From Haliea sp. E1-2-M8 (GTDB lineage: Bacteria; Pseudomonadota; Gammaproteobacteria; Pseudomonadales; Halieaceae): a DNA stretch of 64,000 nt. Within the stretch, counting starts at the first letter, position 1, and every line of letters begins with the position of its first letter. Below the pieces are notes generated by a model. The model was not told the origin of the DNA, ran no database searches, and was given only the letters and a program-made list of their open reading frames with translations. Both the position numbers and the translations under genes were made by a program. The stretch lies in NCBI RefSeq assembly GCF_030649675.1, contig NZ_JAUTDR010000002.1:194254-258253 (forward strand), in the 5' to 3' direction. Below are positions 15,991-25,036 of this stretch, in pieces.

Positions 15991-18242
15991 GCATCTGCCC
16001 CCGGTTCCCGGGCGAGCACGACTTCAGTGGTGCCGTCCACCGCCTGCTGGGGCTGACAACCCGGCAGACGCACTTCGATCGGCGGTGCGCCCCGGTGCCA
16101 GTGCGCCTGCCAGGAGACACACGGTGCACCATCGCCGCTCGGCATGATGGTTATGGAGAGGCGACCAAAGGCCGTCGGGGCGGGGCCAAACCGTATTGGC
16201 GCCTCCTGCGCCAGCCAGCGCTGCGGAACCCCCGCACAGAGGATGAGGCCTGAGCCTTCCTCGCGGACAAAGCAGTTGCGGATCATAAGCAACCATTCCG
16301 CGGCTGCCCAGACGTGGTGGCCATCTCCCATGCAGCCACCTCCGGTGCGGGGATGGATAGCCTCCGGCCATTGGCCCGTGGTCGAGGCCAGGGCCGCTAC
16401 CGTGTCCATAAGGTCGAGATAACGGGGATCTCCGGCGCGCAGCAGGATCTGGGCAACGTGCAGGGTCAGGTAGGCGTTGAGGCCGGAATGGATCATGTCC
16501 TGATAGAAGGCGCCGGCAACGAAACAGTGGTCGAGCAGGAACTCGACGCAATCGAGCAGGCGCGGGTCCCGTGCCGCGCAGAGTTGGGTCGGATAACCGA
16601 ACGCCACAGAACCGATGGCGCCGGCATCCAGGCGGCGGTGAGGAGACGCGGGCATGGCAGGGCGGCCCAGTCGTTGCGCGCATTGCGCCAGACTCCGCTC
16701 CACCGCGCGCGCAAAATCATCGGCGCCCTGCGCAAACTTCTTGCTGTGGGCGGGATCGTCATTCTTGAGCAAAGCCGCAGCAGAGCGCAGACCCGCCACA
16801 CCCCAGAAGTCATCCCAGTAATAGTAGTCGTTCGGCCCCAGATGCTCCGCGCTGAAGCCGGCGGGCAGCAGCCCGGCGTGCGGAGCGTCGAGATCATCCG
16901 CCAGGCGCTTGCGCAGGATCCAGTCGGCACCACGGATTACGGGCCGTACCCAGTCCGGCGACAGGGTGCGCCCGGTCATGCTGTGGAAGCGCTCAACGAT
17001 CCACAGCACCTGGCCATTGGAGTCCCACTCACCATCCTGGGAACGGAAGTAACCCTGGGCAGTCTGCCGCTGCGGAAATTGCCACAGCGCCCGCTCGGCG
17101 CGACCAGTCAAGCCGGCACACAGAAGAGCATGGATCATGAAGGCGGCATCGCGAAACCAGAACCGCTTGTAGGTAAACGGCCCGGGGTAGACATCTTTCG
17201 GCGAATGCAAAATCAGAGACATGATCGCCGCATCGTAGAGAAACTGGTAGTGCGGGTCTGGACAGCTGAACTTGCAGCGATCCTCGTGCCCCGAGCGCCA
17301 GGCATCCGCGGCGAGCGGCCTGGAGCCGCTGGCGGGCAGGGTTATTGTCGCCGTGATTGCCGTTTCTTCGCCGGCCTTTACCGGAAACAGCGCTGCCGCG
17401 GTTATCATACCCACATCGCAGCGCCCCTCGCTCTGATCATCCAGATCATCCAGATGTATGTAAACGTCCCCGGCGCGGTAATTGGATACATGGTGACGGC
17501 TGGCGGCCGCGCTGAATTCGACCCTGTGGTCCTCGTCGACAATCCAGGCGCTGCGATCGCTGGTCAGCCTGACCTCGTGCACGAAGCTGATGCCCTCCGG
17601 ATTGTAGGGGCGCAGCGCCAGTACCAGCCAGGCGTCGCTGTCGCTGCGCGCCTGCGCTTGCAGCTCGCATACCGCCGACCCCGATTCAAGCCGTACCCAG
17701 GCCCGGTTACGGAGGCTGCCACCGGACATGGCAGTTTCGGTAACGACGCAGACACCATTCTGCATCTCCTGGGTCTGGCGGGCATCGAGACTGCGCGACG
17801 GTAACAGACAGCGGCCATCCGCAGTCTGCAGCCAGCAGTCCAGGGACCAGCCGTCATAGAGGGGGGTCAGCAGGCCGCGTGGATCCACGATCGGCAGTTC
17901 AGCGCAATCCGGATAACCAATCGCGGTCCAGTTCCTGTGCGTGAGGTTGATGTGGGTAATGGAAAATGCGCGCGGAATGAACGACACATCACGCGGGTCA
18001 AACTGGCGCTCAATCCAGTAGGGCCAGACCCAGTCCAGGTTGTGCTGGATCACGCGGCTGTTGATCAGGCCGCGGGCGTGGAATACCACACCGGCCCGCA
18101 GCAATTCGATCGGTTCGGCCACCTCGGATGGCTGCGCAAAGCCGTGCAACTTTGCCAGCAATGCTACGGGATCCAGAAACCCCGTACTGCGCGCCACCCG
18201 CCGTACTATATAGCGCCAGGGCAACCACCGCAGCCAGGTCAC
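15987..18242 (-). CDS. Six-hairpin glycosidase-like protein (GH15/debranching-type)
   Basis: Large (751 aa) protein with an N-terminal beta-rich region (about residues 60-330) and a C-terminal alpha/alpha-barrel resembling glucoamylase or glycogen-debranching hydrolases. The barrel is seen from YQFLYDAAIMSLILHSPKDVYPGPFTYKRFWFRDAAFMIHAL onward. KRFWFRDAAFM is the usual FW.RD-type substrate-site motif, followed by DGEWDSNGQVLWIVERF and YYYWDDFWGVAG. No signal peptide is obvious, but the start MTWLRWLPWRYIVRR is amphipathic and could bind membrane. GTG 18242 overlaps the stop of the VTT gene as GTGA; the frame is open further upstream but only inside that gene. Activity is inferred by fold, with no substrate evidence. 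Confidence 0.8.
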   Translation of the reverse strand: MTWLRWLPWRYIVRRVARSTGFLDPVALLAKLHGFAQPSEVAEPIELLRAGVVFHARGLINSRVIQHNLDWVWPYWIERQFDPRDVSFIPRAFSITHINLTHRNWTAIGYPDCAELPIVDPRGLLTPLYDGWSLDCWLQTADGRCLLPSRSLDARQTQEMQNGVCVVTETAMSGGSLRNRAWVRLESGSAVCELQAQARSDSDAWLVLALRPYNPEGISFVHEVRLTSDRSAWIVDEDHRVEFSAAASRHHVSNYRAGDVYIHLDDLDDQSEGRCDVGMITAAALFPVKAGEETAITATITLPASGSRPLAADAWRSGHEDRCKFSCPDPHYQFLYDAAIMSLILHSPKDVYPGPFTYKRFWFRDAAFMIHALLCAGLTGRAERALWQFPQRQTAQGYFRSQDGEWDSNGQVLWIVERFHSMTGRTLSPDWVRPVIRGADWILRKRLADDLDAPHAGLLPAGFSAEHLGPNDYYYWDDFWGVAGLRSAAALLKNDDPAHSKKFAQGADDFARAVERSLAQCAQRLGRPAMPASPHRRLDAGAIGSVAFGYPTQLCAARDPRLLDCVEFLLDHCFVAGAFYQDMIHSGLNAYLTLHVAQILLRAGDPRYLDLMDTVAALASTTGQWPEAIHPRTGGGCMGDGHHVWAAAEWLLMIRNCFVREEGSGLILCAGVPQRWLAQEAPIRFGPAPTAFGRLSITIMPSGDGAPCVSWQAHWHRGAPPIEVRLPGCQPQQAVDGTTEVVLAREPGADA

Positions 18243-18973
18243 GGCAGATCCTCCGCAATGACTCCCGCGTCCTCGTAGCGATACAGGGCGCGGCGCGCCA
18301 GCCGGGTAACCCATACCACAGCAATCGCGGTGGCGATGAAACCGCCGGCGTACAGAGTCCATTCCAGCGGTGAGCGGCCAACGTTGCGCACGCCCAGGGT
18401 TGTGACATCGGCCGCGATCGAACCCAGATATACGCTGTGCAGGGAGAACGGAATGAAACCCAGCAACGAGCCCACAGTATATCCACGCAGGGGCACCGAG
18501 GTCAGCCCGAAAAAATAGTTGGATACCTTGCTGGGGAAAAACGGGATCAACCGTGTCAACAGGACAATCTTCCAGCCATCGTGAGTCAGTTCCTCACTCA
18601 GCATATGCAAACGCGCCCGGGCCGTGATAAACCGCCGGGCGCGAGCCCCGAACAGGTAGCGAGCAACCAGAAAAGCCAGTATTGCACCAAGTGTGGTTCC
18701 CACCACAACGTACAGGGTACCCTTTGCGACCCCAAACACGAATCCGGCGCCAGTGGTCAACAGCACCCCGGGGAGGAGCAGCACAACCGCCGTCGCCATC
18801 AGCAGAATGAACCAGACGGCAGCCCAGGCGCCCTGTGACTCGAACCACAGCAGCAGGCTGGCGATCTGCTTGTGGATGTCAAAATAGACCAGGAGGGCGA
18901 GCACCCCGGCGACGAACGTGATACTCGCCGCCATTCCCCAAAGTGGTGAGCGCTCGCTTCCCTTTTTACCCAT
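18239..18973 (-). CDS. TVP38/TMEM64-family membrane protein (VTT/DedA-like)
   Basis: Integral membrane protein with a VTT (SNARE-associated) domain. DedA and VTT relatives include undecaprenyl-phosphate translocases and phospholipid scramblases, though TVP38 members are mostly uncharacterised. Motifs are LLLPGVLLTTGAGFVFGVAKGTLYVVVGTTLGAILAFL-type glycine-rich re-entrant segment (residues about 68-100), the R-x-IPF-P-x-K stretch LLTRLIPFFPSKVSNYFFGLT, and SLLGFIPFSLHSVYLGS. Six hydrophobic segments. ATG 18973 begins 3 nt after the stop of the cytochrome gene, indicating one transcript. Confidence 0.9.
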   Translation of the reverse strand: MGKKGSERSPLWGMAASITFVAGVLALLVYFDIHKQIASLLLWFESQGAWAAVWFILLMATAVVLLLPGVLLTTGAGFVFGVAKGTLYVVVGTTLGAILAFLVARYLFGARARRFITARARLHMLSEELTHDGWKIVLLTRLIPFFPSKVSNYFFGLTSVPLRGYTVGSLLGFIPFSLHSVYLGSIAADVTTLGVRNVGRSPLEWTLYAGGFIATAIAVVWVTRLARRALYRYEDAGVIAEDLP

Positions 18974-18976
18974 GAG

Positions 18977-21346
18977 TTATGTCTGGCATCCTTTACTCAG
19001 ACTGTTCAGCCACTCCCGTACCAGCTCCACTGCCTCATCGTGGATAATGCTGCGCCCGATCTCGGGCATGCGCACATCCGGGTCGTTGGAATCCATGCGG
19101 AACACGGTGATGGAGGCGTCCGCATCGCCGGGCACAAAGTCAAACTGCAGCCCCCCCGAACCGGCGCCGGCGGCTACCGGCGGCTTGCAGATACCGTAGG
19201 TGGAATCCACCTCGCGCCAGAACTCCAGGAACATGCCCGAGTTGCTGGCGAAGCCGCCGGGGCTATGACAGTGCGCACAGTTGATATCCAGGTAGGCCTT
19301 GGTACGCTCCTGCAGCGGCTGCGCGAGGTCCTCCCAGTCCGGCGCCCTGTCGACGACCGCGAGATTCCTGGGCAGGCCAGCCAGGCCCCCCAGCTGGGCC
19401 ATGTAGGTCAGCTGGTTATGGCTCTTGCCTGCATAGCTGTTGTCGCGATTCAGGAACCGCGCCTTGGGCCCGATCGGCAGGTTCACCGTTTCCTGGTTGA
19501 CGCCGCTGCCGGTCTCGGCGCGGGTGACGCCATGGCAGGTCTTGCAGCTATTGGCGTCGGGGATAACATACTCGGTACTGCGGGTCATGCCGTCGCTGTG
19601 GATCCACTGCAGGGTTCGACGGCCGCCGGCGACGGTCAGATCCGCGCCGCTGCTATCTTCGCGCCAGATGTAGGGCAGCGTCGCCCAGCCCTGACGACGG
19701 TGGATCAACAGGCGGGTCTCGATGATGATCTCACCCGCTCCCGGATTGAGGAAATCGTTGGGCATGGTGAAAGTCTTGGCGATGATCGTTCCCACCGGGA
19801 AGTCGAATACATCGCGCGTAGCATAGGCTGCCTGCAGCCCTTCGGGGAGAAAGATAAAGCGGTATTTCTCCGCGTAGTCGGTAAACAGCTCGCTGGTCAG
19901 GTCGTACAGGATACCGCCGTTGGCGTCACCGCGCGGATCCAGCGCATCCGCAAACAGGTTGTATCCCGCCAGTTCGCGACAGCTAACCTCCACGGCGCCG
20001 AAATTGGCCTCGTTAGCGGCGGGGGTGCAGAGCTCGGCGATCTCGGCTTCGGTCGGTGGCCGCTCGCCCTCGGCAATCGCCTCGGGTGTATCCAGCACAA
20101 CCTCTGCCAGAGAGGCGTGGGCACAGGCGAAGAAGGCGGGATCTGCACTGGCGCCGCCGCCACCGGGCTGGAACAGCACGCCCCGCCGCACGGCTTCGGC
20201 CTCCGCTATACAGATGCGATCGGGATCTGCGAAGGCGCCCTGCCCTTCCCCCAGGCCGTCGTAGACGATCTCCGGCAGGCCACCGTGTCCGGTGAACAGG
20301 CCGGCGATATCGGCGACCAGGCCCTGCGGGTCAGTTGCGTTGTCGCTGTATTGGTTGTCGTGCACATGGATGCGCCGCGGGTCGGGGTCGTAGTTGGCAT
20401 CCTCGGTGGTCAGCCCACTGATCGCGTAACTGACGATGGCGATAGCCAGCGACTGATTGCCTTCGATACGGTTGCCGAACACCTCGATATCATCGAAGGC
20501 CATGGCAAGAATACCGGTGCCGGCAGGCACGATAGCGACGATATTCCCCTCCGGCGCGAAGTTGGGGGTGTTGTTGTTGCGAATGGTGTTGTCGTAGATT
20601 CGCGCGCGCTCTCCGTCCAGCGCCAGGTTGGGCAGGTCGAACACCAGAATGCCGCCGGTGTTGTTCTCGGCGATGTTCTCGTAGACATCCGAGTTGGTGG
20701 AGTTTTCGATTTCGATGCCCGCGACATTCAGGGATACCCGGTTGCGGCGCACGATGATCTTGTCCGACTGGCCCACATAAATACCGGCGTCACTGGCGCC
20801 GATGACCACGCTGTCCTCGATCAATACGTTCCGGGTCTGCACCGGGTACAGGCCGTAGGCACCGTTGCTGGCACAGGGGCCACAGGTCCACTCCACCCGC
20901 AGCGACTTCATGGTGACGCCGTTGGAAAACTTGAACTTGACGCCATCGGCGGGCGGATCAATGAGCGCAAATTTCTCCAGCACCACGTTGTTGCTGGTAA
21001 CCAGAATGCTCTCACCGCCTGACACCTGTGCCGCGAAATTGAGCACGGTCTGCTCGGGCCCCTGTCCACGCACAGTGACGTTGTCGACATCCAGGGAGAG
21101 GGCGCCATCCAGTTCAAACTCGCCCGCGGGAAGCTCGATGGTCTGCCCGGGCTCGGCGTTGATGAACGCCTCAAGCAAGCGCCTCTGGAAGTCTTCTCCG
21201 GGCTCCACTACCACCAGGTTGGGATCCACCTCCTCCGGCTGCACCGGCGGCGGCTCCGGCGTCGCCTGTCGGTCGCTGCTTTCGGAGCAGGCCAGAAGCC
21301 CAAGCGCCAGCAGGAGAGCAAGCAAGCCTTTAACTGGATAGCCCAT
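18977..21346 (-). CDS. Parallel beta-helix lipoprotein fused to SO2930-type diheme cytochrome c
   Basis: Envelope lipoprotein (789 aa; lipobox LGLLAC). Residues about 45-420 are a parallel right-handed beta-helix: repeated short strands such as VTMKSLRVEW, NVLIEDSVVIGASDAGIYVG, KIIVRRNRVSLNVAGIEIEN and SDVYENIAENNTGGILVF. Residues about 500-789 match the SO2930/HNE_0200-type domain with two c-type heme sites, CKTCH at 601-605 and CAHCH at 690-694. In other bacteria these two parts are commonly neighbouring genes; here they are one reading frame. Start ATG 21346 has AAGGG 8 nt upstream; ATG 21352 is the alternative. First gene of the coupled minus-strand unit. A redox or polysaccharide-binding role is inference. 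Confidence 0.85.
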   Translation of the reverse strand: MGYPVKGLLALLLALGLLACSESSDRQATPEPPPVQPEEVDPNLVVVEPGEDFQRRLLEAFINAEPGQTIELPAGEFELDGALSLDVDNVTVRGQGPEQTVLNFAAQVSGGESILVTSNNVVLEKFALIDPPADGVKFKFSNGVTMKSLRVEWTCGPCASNGAYGLYPVQTRNVLIEDSVVIGASDAGIYVGQSDKIIVRRNRVSLNVAGIEIENSTNSDVYENIAENNTGGILVFDLPNLALDGERARIYDNTIRNNNTPNFAPEGNIVAIVPAGTGILAMAFDDIEVFGNRIEGNQSLAIAIVSYAISGLTTEDANYDPDPRRIHVHDNQYSDNATDPQGLVADIAGLFTGHGGLPEIVYDGLGEGQGAFADPDRICIAEAEAVRRGVLFQPGGGGASADPAFFACAHASLAEVVLDTPEAIAEGERPPTEAEIAELCTPAANEANFGAVEVSCRELAGYNLFADALDPRGDANGGILYDLTSELFTDYAEKYRFIFLPEGLQAAYATRDVFDFPVGTIIAKTFTMPNDFLNPGAGEIIIETRLLIHRRQGWATLPYIWREDSSGADLTVAGGRRTLQWIHSDGMTRSTEYVIPDANSCKTCHGVTRAETGSGVNQETVNLPIGPKARFLNRDNSYAGKSHNQLTYMAQLGGLAGLPRNLAVVDRAPDWEDLAQPLQERTKAYLDINCAHCHSPGGFASNSGMFLEFWREVDSTYGICKPPVAAGAGSGGLQFDFVPGDADASITVFRMDSNDPDVRMPEIGRSIIHDEAVELVREWLNSLSKGCQT

Positions 21347-21469
21347 CCGCATACCCTTTATTATGCTGTGTCTGATATAGACTAGTCCGTAATAAGGTAT
21401 TCGGCACATTTTTTTACGCGCCCGGTAGTGTCTGACAAGTTCTGGCCCTGACCCGAGAGGAAGTGATCC

Positions 21470-22447
21470 ATGCCCTGCTCCACAACCCTGCCCTGCAGCC
21501 GCTTCTTGCCCGCCCTGCTGCTCATGCTCACACTCACCGCTTGCGGCCGGCAGGAGGCGCCAACCCGGCCCGCTGCGGAGGCCGCTGCGGATGCACCGCG
21601 CATTGCCCTGGTGATGAAGTCGTTGGCCAACGAGTTTTTCACCAGCATGGCAGACGGCGCACGGGCCCACCAGGCCGCCAACCCGGGCCAGTACGAGCTG
21701 ATTGTCAACGGCATCCGCAATGAAAGCGACCTGGCGCAGCAGGTGGCGCTGGTCGAGCAGATGATGGCCACCGGGGTAGACGCCATCGTGATAGCGCCGG
21801 CAGACTCCAGGGGCCTGCTGCCGGTTGCCCGCCGTGCCGTTGCCCAGGGCATTGTGGTGGTCAATATCGACAACCGCTTTGACCGGGATGTCCTCGCCGA
21901 AATGGGAGTGGAGATTCCGTTTGTGGGGCCGGACAACCGCGAGGGCGCGCGCAAGGTGGGCGAGGTACTGGCGGCAGAGCTTGCATCCGGCGACCAGGTC
22001 GCCATCATCGGCGGCATTCCCGGGGCATTCAACGCCCAGCAGCGTCAGGCCGGATTCGAAGATGCCATGCGCAGCGCTGACATCGAGGTGGTTTCCATTC
22101 AGGCAGCGGACTGGGAGCAGGCGCGCGCGGCGACAGTTGCCAGCGCCATTCTCGGCGAACACCCCGGGCTCAGGGCCCTGCTCTGCGCCAACGACAGCAT
22201 GGCACTGGGAGCCGTCGCCGCCGTGCGCCAGGCCGGTCGCGCCGACGAGGTACTGGTGGTTGGCTTCGACAACATCTCTGCCGCAAACACCCTGGTGCAG
22301 TCTGGCGCCATGCTTGCCACTGCCGACCAGTACGGCGACCAGCTGGCAGTCTTTGGCATTGAGTATGCGCTGGAAATTCTGGCAACCGGCCAGGCCCCGC
22401 AGGACCGCAACACTGCGGTCGACGTTGTCGTCGCCAGCGCCCGCTAG
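21470..22447 (+). CDS. Sugar ABC transporter substrate-binding lipoprotein (RbsB-like)
   Basis: Periplasmic binding protein of the ribose/galactose class (peripla_BP_4). The lipobox LTLTAC near residue 25 makes it a lipoprotein, whereas E. coli RbsB is soluble. The binding core begins PRIALVMKSLANEFFTSMADGARAHQ, then VDAIVIAPADSRGLLPVARRA, VVNIDNRFD, PFVGPDN and LRALLCANDSMALGAVAAV, all typical positions. AGGAAG precedes ATG 21470. First gene of a four-gene unit. The sugar is unknown: no kinase, isomerase or regulator gene lies nearby. Confidence 0.93.
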   Translation: MPCSTTLPCSRFLPALLLMLTLTACGRQEAPTRPAAEAAADAPRIALVMKSLANEFFTSMADGARAHQAANPGQYELIVNGIRNESDLAQQVALVEQMMATGVDAIVIAPADSRGLLPVARRAVAQGIVVVNIDNRFDRDVLAEMGVEIPFVGPDNREGARKVGEVLAAELASGDQVAIIGGIPGAFNAQQRQAGFEDAMRSADIEVVSIQAADWEQARAATVASAILGEHPGLRALLCANDSMALGAVAAVRQAGRADEVLVVGFDNISAANTLVQSGAMLATADQYGDQLAVFGIEYALEILATGQAPQDRNTAVDVVVASAR

Positions 22448-22457
22448 CGAGCCAGTG

Positions 22458-24044
22458 GTGAGCGCAGACACCAGCCCCCTGCTGCAGACAAGGGGACTGG
22501 ACAAGCAGTTCGCGGCACCGGTACTCCGGGGCGTCGACTTCAGTCTGCATCGAGGCGAGATCCATGCGCTGATGGGCAGCAACGGTGCCGGCAAGAGCAC
22601 CCTGTGCAATATCATCGCCGGAATTCACCAACCTTCCAGCGGCAGTCTGCTGCTGGAGGGGAGCCCCTACCGTCCCGCCTCAATCCGCGACGCCGAGGCC
22701 GCCGGCGTGCGCATGGTGATGCAGGAATTGAACCTGTTCCCCAATCTGAGCATTGCCGAAAACCTGTGTTTCAACCAGCTCGGCAACCGGTTTGGCTGCA
22801 TCAGCCGGAGAACGCTGAAAACCAATGCCCGCACCGCCCTGGCACGGCTCAAACTCGACGATCTGGACCCCGACCTGCCGGTCTCGGCGCTCGGGGTCGG
22901 CAAACAGCAGTTGGTGGAAATTGCCCGGGTGCTGGCGCAGCCAGTCAAGCTGCTGATCCTCGACGAGCCCACCGCCGCCCTCACTGACCCCCAGATCGAC
23001 CAGCTGTTCCTGCAGCTGGACGCCCTGCGTCACTCCGGCGTCGGCATCGTTTACATCTCCCATCGCATGAGTGAAATCCAGCGGGTTGCGGACCGGGTCT
23101 CGGTACTGCGGGACGGAGTGCTGGTGGCTACCGAAACTGCCAGCAACATGCACGTTGACCGCCTGGTTCACCTGATGGCGGGTCCGGCCATGATGCAGAT
23201 ACCGGCGTCCGGCGCCGCACCCGCACCCGCAAACCAGCGCGCCCCGGAGCCCGCTGGGGAGGTGGCCCTGCGCGTGGAGGGCTTCGGACGGGAGCGCGCC
23301 TTTAGCGATATCAGCCTGGAGGTACACCGCGGCGAGGTGCTGGGCATCGGCGGCCTGATCGGCGCCGGACGCACCGAACTGCTGCGCGCCCTGTTCGGCG
23401 CCGATGTGGCGGACTGCGGCTGGCTGCACCTGGCCGCCGATGGGTTCAGCCGCAGACACCGGTTCAAGACCCCCGCGGAGGCCATTGCGGCAGGTATCGG
23501 CCTCGTGGTGGAGGATCGCAAGGCACAGGGACTGCTGCTGGACAAATCCATCGCCATGAATATCAGCCTGGGCAGGTTGCCGCAGTTGCACAATCGCCTG
23601 GGCGTGGTCGATGACGAGGCCATAACCCGCCACAGTGAGCTGCTCTGTGACCAACTCGAAGTCAAGCGCGACAGTATCGCCCAGGCGGTCAGGCAGCTTA
23701 GCGGCGGCAACCAGCAGAAGGTGCTGATCGCGCGCTGGCTGCTGCAGGATCTGGACGTAGTGCTGTTCGACGAGCCCGGCAGAGGGGTGGATGCACGCTC
23801 GAAACTGCGCATCCAGCAGCTGATCCGGGAGCTGGCCGCACGCGGCAAGGCAATAGTGGTAGTAAGCAGTGAGACCGAGGAACTGCTGGCCCTGTCAGAC
23901 CGGGTGCTTGTGCTGTCCAACGGCCGCCTGGCAGGGGAGTTTGACGCCCGGACGGTTACCGAAGAGACCCTGCTGGCCGCCAGCTTCCGCCACTATGCCC
24001 AGCCCGGGCAGAACCCCGCCCCCGGCACGGAGACCGGCACATGA
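22458..24044 (+). CDS. Sugar ABC transporter ATP-binding protein (RbsA-like, duplicated)
   Basis: Two ABC ATPase modules in one chain (528 aa). Module 1 has Walker A GSNGAGKST, VSALGVGKQQLVEIARVLA as signature region and Walker B LLILDEPTAALT. Module 2 has the degenerate Walker A GLIGAGRTE that is normal for RbsA/XylG proteins, signature RQLSGGNQQKVLIARWL and Walker B VVLFDEPGRGVD. Energises uptake together with the permease at 24041. Start GTG 22458 (or GTG 22455) lies 10 nt after the rbsB-like stop. A Pro/Ala-rich linker (SGAAPAPANQRAPEPAGE) joins the halves. Confidence 0.93.
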   Translation: MSADTSPLLQTRGLDKQFAAPVLRGVDFSLHRGEIHALMGSNGAGKSTLCNIIAGIHQPSSGSLLLEGSPYRPASIRDAEAAGVRMVMQELNLFPNLSIAENLCFNQLGNRFGCISRRTLKTNARTALARLKLDDLDPDLPVSALGVGKQQLVEIARVLAQPVKLLILDEPTAALTDPQIDQLFLQLDALRHSGVGIVYISHRMSEIQRVADRVSVLRDGVLVATETASNMHVDRLVHLMAGPAMMQIPASGAAPAPANQRAPEPAGEVALRVEGFGRERAFSDISLEVHRGEVLGIGGLIGAGRTELLRALFGADVADCGWLHLAADGFSRRHRFKTPAEAIAAGIGLVVEDRKAQGLLLDKSIAMNISLGRLPQLHNRLGVVDDEAITRHSELLCDQLEVKRDSIAQAVRQLSGGNQQKVLIARWLLQDLDVVLFDEPGRGVDARSKLRIQQLIRELAARGKAIVVVSSETEELLALSDRVLVLSNGRLAGEFDARTVTEETLLAASFRHYAQPGQNPAPGTETGT

Positions 24045-25036
24045 GTCGCAGTATCCTGGCGGGTATTCGCCTGCCCTGGAATTCCCTCGGGCTGGTCGCG
24101 GTACTGGTACTGTTGGTGCTGTTTTTCAGCAACCAGAGTGAGTACTTCTTTTCCGCGGTAACCTTCCGCACCCTGGCCAACCAGATCCCGACCCTCACCG
24201 TAATCGCGGTGGGCATGACCTATGTGCTGCTGATCGCCGGCATCGACCTGTCCGTGGGCTCGGTCATGGCGCTGTGCGCCGCGGTCATGGGAGTGCTGAT
24301 GGCCGATGCCGGCTGGCCACTGCTGCCGGCCATTGCCGCCAGCCTGCTCACCGGGCTGGCCTGCGGCAGTGCCAGCGGCCTGGTCAGCGCGCGCTGGGCC
24401 ATCCCCTCCTTCGTGGTCACCCTGGGCATGCTGGAAATCGCCCGCGGTGGCGCCTACCTGGTGACCGACTCCCAGACCCGGTATCTGGGCGCCAGCGTCG
24501 GGCGGATTGGCGAGCCGCTGGCGGGGCTGGGGGTGTCGCCAGCGCTGCTGGCCGCGCTGGCGGTCGTCGCCGTGGCCCAGTTTGTGCTGGTGCGCACGGT
24601 GTTCGGACGTTACATGGTTGCCATCGGCAGCAACGAGGAGGCGGCCCGTCTCTCGGGCCTCAATACCGTGCGCTGGAAAGCGCTGGTATTTGCGCTGGCC
24701 GGACTACTGGCAGCCCTGGGCGGGGTGTTCCAACTGGGTTACCTGCAGACCGCGGACCCCAACGCGGGCATCGGCCTGGAGCTGTCCGCCATTGCCGCGG
24801 TGGTCATCGGTGGCACCAGTCTGTCGGGCGGAAGGGGCTCGGTGGTCAACACCTTTCTCGGAGTCCTGATCATCGCCGTAATGCAGACCGGGTTGGCGCA
24901 ACTGGGCATCTCCGAGCCCGGCAAGCGCATTATTACCGGCGTGGTGATAGTAGCGGCGGTGCTGTTTGACCAGTATCGTGAGCCCCTCGCCCGCCGTTTC
25001 TCCCGGTGGCGACTATCGTCAGGAGCAAGGGAATGA
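24041..25036 (+). CDS. Sugar ABC transporter permease (RbsC-like)
   Basis: Inner-membrane permease of the BPD_transp_2 class, 331 aa with about 9-10 hydrophobic helices. Landmarks are GMTYVLLIAGIDLSVGSVMAL, WAIPSFVVTLGMLEIARGGAYLVT, GRYMVAIGSNEEAARLSGLN (the ATPase-contacting loop) and IAAVVIGGTSLSGGRGSVVNTFLGVLI. ATG 24041 overlaps the ATPase stop (ATGA), and its own stop overlaps the antiporter start, so the four genes are translationally coupled. Confidence 0.93.
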   Translation: MSRSILAGIRLPWNSLGLVAVLVLLVLFFSNQSEYFFSAVTFRTLANQIPTLTVIAVGMTYVLLIAGIDLSVGSVMALCAAVMGVLMADAGWPLLPAIAASLLTGLACGSASGLVSARWAIPSFVVTLGMLEIARGGAYLVTDSQTRYLGASVGRIGEPLAGLGVSPALLAALAVVAVAQFVLVRTVFGRYMVAIGSNEEAARLSGLNTVRWKALVFALAGLLAALGGVFQLGYLQTADPNAGIGLELSAIAAVVIGGTSLSGGRGSVVNTFLGVLIIAVMQTGLAQLGISEPGKRIITGVVIVAAVLFDQYREPLARRFSRWRLSSGARE

